Of a DNA stretch of 64,000 nt, positions 33,057-42,635 are shown piece after piece. Origin of the DNA: Berberis thunbergii. Its lineage: Eukaryota > Streptophyta > Magnoliopsida > Ranunculales > Berberidaceae. The notes below the pieces were generated by a model. The model ran no database searches. It had not been told where the DNA came from and worked only from the letters and a program-made list of their open reading frames with translations. Made by a program: the position numbers and the translations under genes. The first letter of the stretch is position 1; each line of letters begins with the position of its first letter. The stretch is from positions 1 to 64,000 of the forward strand of contig QNQO01005892.1 in NCBI GenBank assembly GCA_003290165.1, given 5' to 3'.

Positions 33057-34863
33057 GTTTTGTGCATTCGACGTCTTCCCTGTTGAGGGCTCTTTTCGAT
33101 ACCGGAGCATCTAGGTCTTTTATTTCTAGACAGTTGGTTGTTAGAGACAACCTTGAGGTGGTGCCTTTGCCGGAGCCCTTGTGCGTTGTGTCTCCCTTGG
33201 GCAGTTCGGTTTGGTTGTGGGAATTTTGTCCCCGTTTTGAGTTTTCCTTGTTGGGGTATAGCTTTGTGTTTGACTTTATTGTTTTGGGTTTTGAGGGCTA
33301 TCATTTGATTCTAGGGATGGATTGGTTGTCCAGTCATCCGGTGATCATTGATTGCTTGCATAGGTAGGTGATGTTAGTGCCACCTGATGTTTCGCCTCGT
33401 GTGTTGGCTTGTGAGCCCAATTTGGTTTATTTGATGTCGAGTTTTCTTAGCTCTATTGAGATTTCTTGTCCCGACACCAGTTCTGTAGAGGTTGTGTGTG
33501 AGTTCCCTGATGTCTTTCAGGAGATTCCTGGTATCCCTCCTCATCATGAGGTAGAGTTTCGGATTGACCTGGTTCCTGGTACTGCACCAATATCTAAATC
33601 AGCGTATAGCCTTGCACCTAAGCAATTGGAAGAGATGAAAGTACAGCTTGATGAGTTGCTTCGTAAGGGGTTTATTCGTCCGAGCAATTCACCTTGGGGA
33701 GCTCCAGCAATATTTGTATCCAAGAAGGATGGATCATTGAGGATGTGCATAGATTATCGAGATCTGAATAAAGTGACCATCAATAATAAATATCCATTAC
33801 CTCGGATTGATGATCTATTGGATCAGTTGAGGGGAGCCGTAGTGTTTTCACAGTTAGAATTGCAGTCTGGGTATCATCAGATGAGAGTTGAGGAACATTT
33901 CGTCCAATTACCGCTTTTCGGACCCATTATGGCTTGTATGAGTTTCCAGTCATGCCATTTGGATTGACAAATGCACCAGCTTTCTTCATGGATTTGATGA
34001 ATAGATTGTTCAGTCCATACTTGGACAAGTTTATGGTAATCTTCATTGACAATATCTTAATGTACTCGAGGAGTTTAGAGGAGCACAGAGAGCACCTTCG
34101 CATTATTTTGCAGACACTTAGAGAAAATCAGTTGTATGCGAAGTTCAGTAAGTGTCATTTTTGGGAGCCTGAAGTTCGATTTCTCGGGCATGTCATTTCT
34201 AGTGGAGGTATTGTAGTGGATCCCGAGAAAGTCGAAGCAGTGAAGTCTTGGAGTCGACCGAGTAGTGTGACAGAGATTCGTAGTTTTCTGGGTTTCGCTG
34301 GTTATTACCGACGGTTTATAGAGAAATTTTCCTTGATTGCGGCACCACTCCCTCAGTTAACTAGGAAGAATGTTCCTTTTGTATGGTCAGAAAAGTGTGA
34401 AGAAGCTTTTGAAACTTTGAAGCTTCGATTGACTTCAGCACCACTGTTGACTATTCCGACACCTGGTAGCCGGCAGGTGGTATTTACTGATGCTTACGGT
34501 ACAGAATTGGGTGGAGTGTTGATGCAAGGCAAGAAGGTCGTAGCCTATGCGTCTCAACAGTTGAAACCCCACAAGCAAAAATATCCGACAAATGATTTAG
34601 AGTTGGCAGCGGTAGTCTTTGCTTTGAAGATCTGGAGACATTATTTGTATGGTGAAAGGTTTGAGTTGTTCACAGATCACAAGAGTTTGAAGTACCTATT
34701 TACTCAGAGGGAGTTGAATATGAGGCAATAACGATGGGTTGATTTCCTTAGCAGCTATGACTTCGAGATACAGTATCAGCCTGGTAGGGCCAATGTGGTT
34801 GCAGATGCTTTGAGTAGGCGACATGCAGTGATGGCAACCATGATGATTCAGGAGTACCGAACA
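33057..34863 (+). pseudogene. protease, reverse transcriptase and RNase H of the chromovirus
   Basis: Protease: LRALFDTGASRSFIS and HLILGMDWLSSHPV, closed by TAG at 33365. The RT continues in that frame: [52 protein letters not shown], then [15 protein letters not shown]. After a frame change at about 33905-33934 come [31 protein letters not shown] and [12 protein letters not shown]. RNase [50 protein letters not shown], a TAA at 34729, then [13 protein letters not shown]. The polymerase pair normally written D…DD appears as LELQSG and FIDN, so both acidic sites are altered besides the stops. Confidence 0.9.
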
Positions 34864-36384
34864 CTTGAGACATTAGTTTCATTTGCAGTTCAGCCTAATT
34901 TCAGTACAAAGGGCAACATGATAGCGGGTTTAGCATTTTATCCGTCGTTGATCAGTAGAGTGGTGGAGAAACAGACCTCTGACCCAGTGATTACGAGGCA
35001 GATAGCAGATTTGGTAGTGGACACATTGGATGAGTGCCCTACCGATTGGTCAGTGGGTTCAGATGGAGGGTTGCGGTTTCGTGGGCGGCTTTGTGTTCCG
35101 TCTGATGAGGAGTTGCGAAGAGATATCTTACAGGAAGCTCATAGATCTCGTTTCACCATTCATCCCGGTGGAACAAAGATGTATCGAGATTTGAGACGTT
35201 CTTTCTGGTGGCATGGCATGAAGAAGGACATTGGAGAGTTTGTGGTACGATGTGCGACTTGTCAACAGGTGAAAGCTGAGCATCAGAGACTGTCTGGGTT
35301 ATTGCATCCATTGGATATCCCGACGTGGAAGTGGGAGTATATCACTATGGATTTCATCGATGGACTTCCACGGTCGAGGAAAGGTAATGAGTCGATATGG
35401 GTCATTGTTGATCGGTTGACGAAGTGTGCACATTTCATTCCTGTTAGTAGGAATCGGACGACAGACAGTCTAGCGATGTTGTTGATTCGGGAGATAGTCT
35501 GCCTTCATGGGTCTCCTGTTTCGATTGTATCCGACAGAGATCTGCTTTTCACAGCCCATTTCTGGCAGAGCTTTCAGCAAGCTATGGGTACTAGATTGGA
35601 CATGAGTACAACTTATCATCCACAGACAAATGGACAATCTGGGTGAGTGAATCAAGTAGTGGAAGACATGCTTAAAGCATGCATTTTAGACTTTGGGGGT
35701 ATTTGGGAAGATCACCTACCGTTATGCGAGTTTGCGTACAACAACAGCTACCACGTAAGTATTGGCATGGCACCGTTTGAGGCACTCTACGGATGACCGT
35801 CTAGGTCCCTTGTTTGTTGGGTAGAGATTGGAGAGTCAGTTGTGATGGGGCCGGATGTGATCAGAGAAACTACTGAGAAGATTGAGCTGATTAGAGCGCG
35901 GTTGTTGACAGCCCAGAGTAGACAGAAGAGTTACGCTGATAGGAGGCGTAAGGAGTTGGAATTTGATGTTGGTGACATGGTTTTTCTGAAAGTTTCCCCG
36001 ATGCGCTGAGTTGTTAGGTTCCAAAGTCGTGGGAAACTTGCACCGAGGTATGTAGGGCCATATGAGATTACTGAGAGGATTGGACCAGTGGCCTACAGAT
36101 TGGCTTTGCCGCAGAGTATGTCAGGTATCCACGACGTGTTTCACGTATCCATGTTGCGAAAGTGTTTGGCAGACCCGTCACAGATTATAGAGCCTGCTGA
36201 GGTGGAGATTTCGGATGAGTTGACATATCCAGTGAGGCCAATAGCCATTGTTGATGATGATGTGAAACAACTTCGTCGGAGGATAGTGAAGTTAGTGAAG
36301 GTTCAGTGGAGTCACCCAGCGGGTGACGTGACTTGGGAACTGGAGGACCAGATGAGACAGAAATACCCCGAGCTTTTTGCCTAG
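34864..36384 (+). pseudogene. integrase with chromodomain-like C terminus of the chromovirus
   Basis: Zinc-binding HHCC: the histidines lie in [13 protein letters not shown] and the cysteines in CATCQQVK. The catalytic core has [10 protein letters not shown] (first Asp) and [11 protein letters not shown] (second Asp). The expected Glu region (NGQSG) is hit by a TGA at 35644. Further stops are at about 35794 and 36007. Downstream are YADRRRKELEFDVGDMVFLK, VGPYEITERIGPVAYRL (GPY/F-type module) and HDVFHVSMLRKCL. The C terminus has PIAIVDDDVKQLRRR, VKVQWSHPAGDVTWELE and KYPELFA, a chromodomain-like segment that in relatives directs insertion to heterochromatin. The reading frame is the same throughout. 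Confidence 0.9.
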
Positions 36385-36445
36385 GTTTTCCTGTCGTGGC
36401 TTTTGTCCGATCTCGAGGACGAGATATCTTTTAAGGTGTGTATGA

Positions 36446-38771
36446 TGTGATAACTGCGTTTTAAAAAAACGATTTGTGGCGGGGTGCACTCAGTAGAGGT
36501 GGTGGGGGCACATAGCCACCCACCCTTTAAGAGAAAACGACCCCCCCTTTTTCTTTTTTCTCTTTCCTTTTTTTTTTTTTTTCTTATAGAGTGTGAGGTT
36601 CCCTTCGCCCTTTTTGACTTCAGCGAGATTTCATCGACGATTTTGGTTGATTTTCGTCCCCCAAGCTCACCTCCTCCTCCTCATTTCTTCCTCTATTCCT
36701 TCCCCTCTTCATTTCTTTGTTGTTTTTAGCAAAAAAAAATAAAAAAAATTAGTTTTCATTTTGGTTTGGTGTTGGGTTTGTTTTTGGTTTTCATAGCTCC
36801 GATCAGCCGTGCTGGGCCTTGGTGGCGTCTTTGGGAGCCCTTAGAACCAACATGCAAGGTTGTTTTGGGGTTGGCTGAAATTTTTTCAAAAATCAGGGTG
36901 CATGTTTGTTTGGAGGGTTCTTCGGCGTTAATTCGGACTTTGGGTGCGTGGGTGAGCCTCACTTTCGTGACTCCGAGTGTCTTTAGACGTATTTGCGGGC
37001 TGTTGTACAGTTTGGAGGCGATCAGATCGGAGTAGGGAGGGTTTCTCATTTTCGAGTCCGCTTTGCAGTTTTAAAAATTTCTGTGGTCCCACATTCGTGG
37101 TTTTGCGAGTTAGGAGCTTCGACTGGTAGGAATTGGGTTTTGAAAATCCATTCCGCCCAGGTGAGTGGAATTATAATATTTATTTTGATAAAATAATTAT
37201 TTGAAATCCTGAATTGAATTTTTACATTATATCGTCAATTTTGTAGAGTTGAATCCAAATCCGAAATTCAGAGTTTTCAGATATTTCGAGGATTGTGCTA
37301 GTTATTTGTGAATGAATTATGCATTGGATTTTCGGAAAGCATGATATACTTGAATGAAATCGAATAGTAATTTTGGTGTGATTTGGCTTTGGTGTAATGA
37401 CAATGGACTTGTATGTTTTGTTTTCGAGTTTGCATAGCATGTTATGTTTTACCGTGGATTTTCGAGTCTTGAGCATGTATGATAATCGACTCGAATAAAT
37501 TTATTGTGGTGAATTGGGTCATGTTGAGACCCTGGCATAGTTGTGGTTTTATAAAAATTGCCGAATTGTTTATGATTGCACGTCTGTTACCTTTGATTAT
37601 GTACAGACTCGTCATTTGTGCATGTGGATAGTAGTATAAGTGTCTTTACCCCGCTATAATGCCTGTTGTGCCAATGCTTAGGAGCTTGCTCGCATCGTGA
37701 GTTGGATGGTGCTTGAGATGACTTGCACCTGACATTGTGGACGCTATTGCATATGGCAAGCTTGCTGAGGTGCGGTGAGCTCCCGCACGCACTTGCCACT
37801 ATTAGAGTGCAGTAGGACGGGTCCCGGAGGACGTGCTTTGGAGATTACTCGCTTTCCCTCCCAGCGCGCTGATTTTGATTATGTTAGGTTGGTCGTGTTA
37901 GGCTAGTCGTTTGGGATGTTTGAGTTTGTATCCTGGCAGATGGCATTGCATTAGGATACAAACAAGCCCGAAGTGGTACTGGTGCACGTTGTGGGATGTG
38001 TCTGGGTGAGACACATTCGTAGGGTATACGGATACCTATGATATGAGACACTTATACAGGATTTTTAGTTTCAACCTGATTGCTATACCTAGGAGACTAG
38101 GAAGAATTATGAGATTGTCTTTATTTCCATCGCTTGATATTTACCATGTTTGGGTCACGTGTAATGATCGGCATATATTGTAAACTTGTAGTTATTGTGG
38201 AATCTGAAATGTTTGTGTTGTTGCTTGAACTTAGAAACATTATCCTTAGAGACACAGTGTGATTTAGACTTTAGAACTTGTTGCTTATTCATTGTTGTGT
38301 AGCATGAATTTTCCTTGTTTATTATTTTGTTATTTGTAATTAGCTCGCTCGCACCAGCTAGTTTTGTGATTTGCTGACCCCGCAAGGGGTGTGCTTCTAT
38401 TGGAGTGCCGGCAGTGTTGGAGTTCCTACTGATCGTGGCGTGTAAGCCCCGATTTCCATTGTAGGCGCGTTTTGTGCTTTTTGGTTGTGTCCACCCTGTA
38501 CGGGTATGTTTTGCTTCCTCTGTGTTTCAGATGTACTATATTGCTATACTAGATGTTTGTATACTGGTTTTGTCGCTATGACTCTGGCGGGGCGAATCAA
38601 ATATAATTATTTTGTTCAAACTTTAGCGTAGTTTTATTTCCGTTTGATTATCGTATCAAGAATGTGTTATATTATGATGTTGTGGCCGGTTACGATCCGC
38701 TTGTGTACGTGTTAGTAACTTAGTTCACGCATCGGCACGCTGCGATTCCCGTGGTGGGTCGGGGCGTGACA
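36446..38771 (+). repeat. 3' LTR of the chromovirus (2326 bp)
   Basis: The LTR runs TGTGATAACTGCG … TCGGGGCGTGACA. Relative to the 5' LTR it lacks one copy of the 34-bp duplication and about 85 bp of the leader around 37040, and differs by scattered substitutions. The expected purine tract upstream is weak (TTTTAAGGTGTGTATGA). Confidence 0.9.
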
Positions 38772-40408
38772 GACTTATCCGCACATCTAGATAGAGCTCT
38801 TTCGAATGAGGAATTACGCTTCGTAGTCACCACTGCTCCCAAGCCCTCCATCACAACCTTCTCTTTGTCACCAATAGCCAACCATTTATTGCGAGACAGC
38901 TCAACAAAACCGGAGGAAGGAAAAGAAGTGAGTTGTCCAAAGGACCCTCCATCACCCTGAGATGCGGCCTGAAGCGAGATGGGGAACAATGCGGACTATG
39001 AGAAACTTGGCCTGTGTCATCACGACCACTATCGGACAACCCACAATGTAACGATTGGACTCCAGAACCTCAGGCAAATCCTCATCAGGACCTTCTAGCA
39101 AAATGGTCCCGGGTGGATCAACACCAGAATAAGCCGCCATAGCAGCCAGCATCAACTTCTTGCTCAGAACCTCTACTTGCGCGACACTAAGATTCAATGC
39201 ATCTTCAACCCCTGTTAATCGCAGGTGATCCCTCTCCCATCCAGACACTTCGGCCTCTGCCCCGGCAGGCCGATTAGGCTCACGCTCTTCACGTACTTGA
39301 TAAGATCATTTGAAAGATGACCCAATCCTAACACGGGACTTCTTCTTACAAGGGAGGCAAGCGTCTCATAAAGCCCTTCCAAGTTAAACAAAGCATAAAC
39401 CTAAAATTTGGAGGCTTTCCTTTTTCTAGAAGGGGCCCCACCTTCAGACTTAACTCGCAACGATCGATAAATAGTGGGGGCCTCATGCCAGTTGTCCCAC
39501 AGCCCATTATGAATAAAGTTGATAGTACATATGACCTCCTCCACGTTTTTTGTTGGCAAGTCATGGAACTTCTTTATAGTGTTTTGATCATCTGGGGTAA
39601 GATAAGTGGTAGGGAACCTCCTCGCAAAAAAAATACAATCAACGGTTAACATGCAATCAACACAACAGAATCAGGAGATAAAACCACACATATGAAGTGT
39701 CTTAAACTCTCGTTCGAGCGAATAAATCTTGAACTAGAAGTACTTTGAATTCGCAGGAGCCAAAAAACAATACTTTTGCTAGGACTTGAAGTCATCAGGC
39801 AAATTTTCAAAGCAAGCCGGCGACATCATCTTACAAACGGCATGATCGGTCAGCCGATGAGAAGTCAACAACTGGATCACCCGTGGAGTCATGCGGACGC
39901 CAGATTCCTTCGCTCTAATCAAAATGATAAGAATGATCATGTACCCATTGGGTACCAACTGGGCAGGAGGGATTCCAAGAAAATCCAAGAAGTCCCAAAT
40001 CACGCCAAGAACAGGAAAGTGGACTCCAGTTTGGAGCATCTAACGGTGTAAACAGATAAACCCCACCGGTGGTAACATTGGTGTCTAATCATCCTTCAAA
40101 ACATATAGTGGCAAGTCCTCAGGGACCCCGAACTTCTTCCGAATTTTAGCAAGGCCCGATTCAAAAAGCAACCCATCTTTAAAAAACTCAAGGCTCTTCG
40201 CGTCATCAAGATGGTTTTGGAAAGCCATGAAGAAGAAATAGAGCAAAATCTCTAAGAGTGAAGAAAATAGAAGAGTCAGACTCCACATAAAGGAATACCT
40301 AAATAGGGTAATGGTTCCCGCCTCTTCTCCATTGAAAATCGACGCACATTCGAATAATGAAGCGTGCGGCTCAAGCAACGATTCATACTCAATTATCATG
40401 AGCGGCAT
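38772..40408 (-). pseudogene. antisense extra ORF of Tat-like element, N-terminal part (Transposase_28-like)
   Basis: Minus strand from 40408: KIRKKFGVPEDLPLYVLKDD (about 40150-40088), then HFPVLGVIWDFLDFLGIPPA, QLVPNGYMIILIILIRAKES and RLTDHAVCKMMSPACF (40030-39800). Next is PDDQNTIKKFHDLP (about 39590), then ERDHLRLTGVEDALNLSVAQ and LAAMAAYSGVDPPGTILLEG (39240-39080). The 'PPAQLVPNG' block resembles the PF04195 'putative gypsy type transposon' family. A sister copy in plus orientation is at 63249-64000. The gene starts only about 60 bp from the LTR at 40469 and runs away from it. Frames are broken in several places. It continues at 29165. Confidence 0.6.
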
Positions 40409-40468
40409 ATCTTTTCAAGAAGTGACTTAGCGAACCAATGTGATTGCCCACTAACTCTGGGGAATAGT

Positions 40469-41151
40469 TGATGATACAGCAAAATGGATCCCGATTATGT
40501 CCAGTTCATGTGTCATGATGATCTTGAGGAATAATAGGCCCTAGCATCAACCCAACACTGATCCGCCCCAAGCGGTTCTAACCCGCCCAATGTAGTCCTC
40601 CAAATGGACTCAAATTTTTACAGCCTGCTAAGCCCATGTGTCTCACAACTATCTTTAATACCTGTAAGCCCTACTAAGACAAGTATCTCAAGGATCAGCT
40701 TCGGATTGGCAATTATAATAGCTATTTGCTTCCAACTAGGAAGCAGAGGGTATATATCACATATGGAGACTTCTACCTATAGACTATTCTCGAAACGAGA
40801 ACTATCTCCCGCGTATCTAGGAACACGAGGCTAATAGGGAAACTTACCTCCATAACACGACTCCAAATTAGAAAAGGATCTCCACACAGATCTTCTTTCT
40901 TAAATTACGCCATTGATGGCCTGGTCAAACAAGGACTCCAACACTATAAATAAGACATGAGGTTGGTAAGCTAAGGTATGCTACAAATTCCCAGTTTACA
41001 ACATTACACATTCCTCAGATCCCCATCTGACTTTAGCATCGGAGTGTCATCGCCCACCACAACGGTGGTCCATGGCTCATGCGCGTTCCTTGTACATGTC
41101 AATATGTTTGCAGGTCAAGGTCAAAGCAGAGAGCAAAAAACGACTGCATCA
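40469..41151 (+). repeat. LTR B (3' LTR of Tat-like element A/B)
   Basis: The LTR begins TGATGATACAGCAAAATGG and ends CGACTGCATCA. A conserved TATA box lies in ACTATAAATAAGACATGAGG near 40947. It aligns full length with 18333-19007. A purine-rich CTGGGGAATAGT lies immediately upstream, as expected for a 3' LTR. Following DNA (GTGATAAAAT…) is unrelated to the element interior. Confidence 0.75.
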
Positions 41152-41502
41152 GTGATAAAATAAACATTAAGGATTATGCATTACGCGATTTTGTATTATA
41201 GTTTACATAAATTTTGTTTTCCATGCGATACTTGCACATGCATCTATGATTGTGTGATGTCTTGAGATGTAAACTATGAATATGGTACTGAGGGTCATAT
41301 GCCTTGTCTACACTAATAGTTACTTGCTATTTCACATTATTGTTGAATTCCAAGTGTTGTTGAACTCTACACTCCAAAGTAACATAATCAATGCAAGGTG
41401 AAGGAAATCAACATAAACTCTAGGAAATCACCTCAATATTTCAATTATAATGTAAATGTTAGAAACGGTTTTACCCAATACCATAATCCTCAAACCCAAT
41501 TT
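41152..41502. other. AT-rich DNA without recognised features
   Basis: No frame with a family signature and no repeat was noticed. It lies between the outer end of Tat-like LTR B and the tail of the LINE. Confidence 0.4.
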
Positions 41503-41805
41503 ATTTATTTATATATTTATTGTTTTAATTAAACCTCCAAAAGGGAAGGGAAACTATGAGATGCCAAATCTTTATTATTTATAAAAAATGATTTACAAAC
41601 TAATCATAGGTACATTACGACTTTACTCGAATCATAATCTCAACTAATAATAAAACGAAAACAACTAATCGACCTTGTAAAAAAACCAATTTGAAATAAG
41701 TCAAAACGTCCTAATTCTAAAACGACCCTTGACGACCTCGAAAATAACCATATCAATCTCACTACCGAAACTCCCAACAAGCCATCAGACAAAGCTCCCT
41801 ATGCA

Positions 41806-42544
41806 CAGTGACGGAGCCAGGAAATTTTATGAATGGGGGCGGAGTGACGTCATAGTTAATTAATGAAATATAGTAATTAATTACTTTAACAAAAAAATTT
41901 AATTCGAACAATTCATAAATAATTATGCAAAACACCAATTTGTAAACAAAACTCCATCTAATCTATGGGGAAGAAAATGGATCCGACAAACTACTTTAAA
42001 GGAAACACAAACAATAAATATATGAGGGACAAATCAAATTGGTATGTAAAGTTAATGGGCAATAATTAATTTCAAATGTAAAATTAGATGTGGACACAAA
42101 AATTTGGTTATTTGCAATTTTCCACTTTATCATAAATAACTAATTAGAGGTTACCCCATCATTAATCACTATTACAGTCTTTTTCGGGACTAATGGTCAA
42201 CATGCATTGACTGTCAAAAGGCTCACGTTGATTATCAAAATGTCTTCAAACAATAACCCACAGATGAACCTCGAGATACAAACATATATCTTGAGAAAAA
42301 AATTAATGGATCCAAATTTTATGCATCTCCAAAAAAAACCTATAAATAAAATACAAAAATAGACTTCGATACGAATTCATCTTGAGAAAATACATTAAAA
42401 AAATGTTATCCTTCCTCAAAGCAGGAAAAAGAGGTTGCAGTTGTTGGTGGCTAATAGTGATGGTAAGAAAAAAAAACTAAATCAAGCAAAAAAAGAGGGA
42501 GAGGAAGAAAGTAAGTGACTTGCCCCCACGTGGCTCTGTCACTG
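41806..42544. mobile_element. hAT-type MITE (739 bp)
   Basis: Terminal inverted repeats are CAGTGACGGAGCCA at the left and CAGTGACAGAGCCA on the complement at the right. The 8-bp target duplication is CCTATGCA (41798-41805) / CCTACGCA (42545-42552), with one mismatch. The interior is AT-rich with no transposase. Ends of the CAGxGxCGGAGCCA form and 8-bp duplications are characteristic of hAT elements. It sits in the 3' untranslated part of the LINE. Confidence 0.85.
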
Positions 42545-42635
42545 CCTACGCAACAACACAAAAGAGCATTACATAGTAATGCACACCAGCATTATCAAAA
42601 CTCGACTGCATATGAAAATAGAGTAATTGTGCTCT

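Larger units (their letters stand above)
29171..38771 (+). mobile_element. complete Ty3 chromovirus-type LTR retrotransposon (9.6 kb)
   Basis: Two LTRs (29171-31607 and 36446-38771) begin TGTGATA and end (G)TGACA. The perfect 5-bp target duplication GACTT lies at 29166-29170 and 38772-38776. Between them are a degraded tRNA-Met primer site (TTGCTATCAGAGTC from about 31612), gag with two CCHC knuckles, protease, reverse transcriptase, RNase H, integrase and a C-terminal chromodomain-like segment. The pol end shows TCTCGAGGACGAGAT, then the 3' LTR. This order and the chromodomain place it with the Tekay/Del branch. Multiple stops and a frameshift make it inactive. It splits the antisense ORF of the older Tat-like element. 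Confidence 0.9.
18333..41151 (+). mobile_element. Tat-like Ty3 element A/B with antisense extra ORF, twice interrupted
   Basis: In order: LTR 18333-19007, primer site 19011-19027, gag, protease, non-coding interior, a nested LTR element (22050-25630), a 129-bp tandem array (26801-27640), an extra ORF on the opposite strand (40408 to 28309, split by the Ty3 element at 29171-38771), a purine-rich stretch, then LTR 40469-41151. Removing the two insertions leaves about 9.6 kb. No reverse transcriptase or integrase belongs to it. Pairing the two LTRs into one element rests on order and orientation. The LTRs differ noticeably, and 5-bp flanks (CTTTC, GTGAT) do not match, so fusion of two related elements remains possible. 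Confidence 0.55.

Noticed and set aside
18328..41156. 5-bp target duplication joining LTR A and LTR B
   Set aside because: CTTTC and GTGAT do not match; the pairing is left as an inference.
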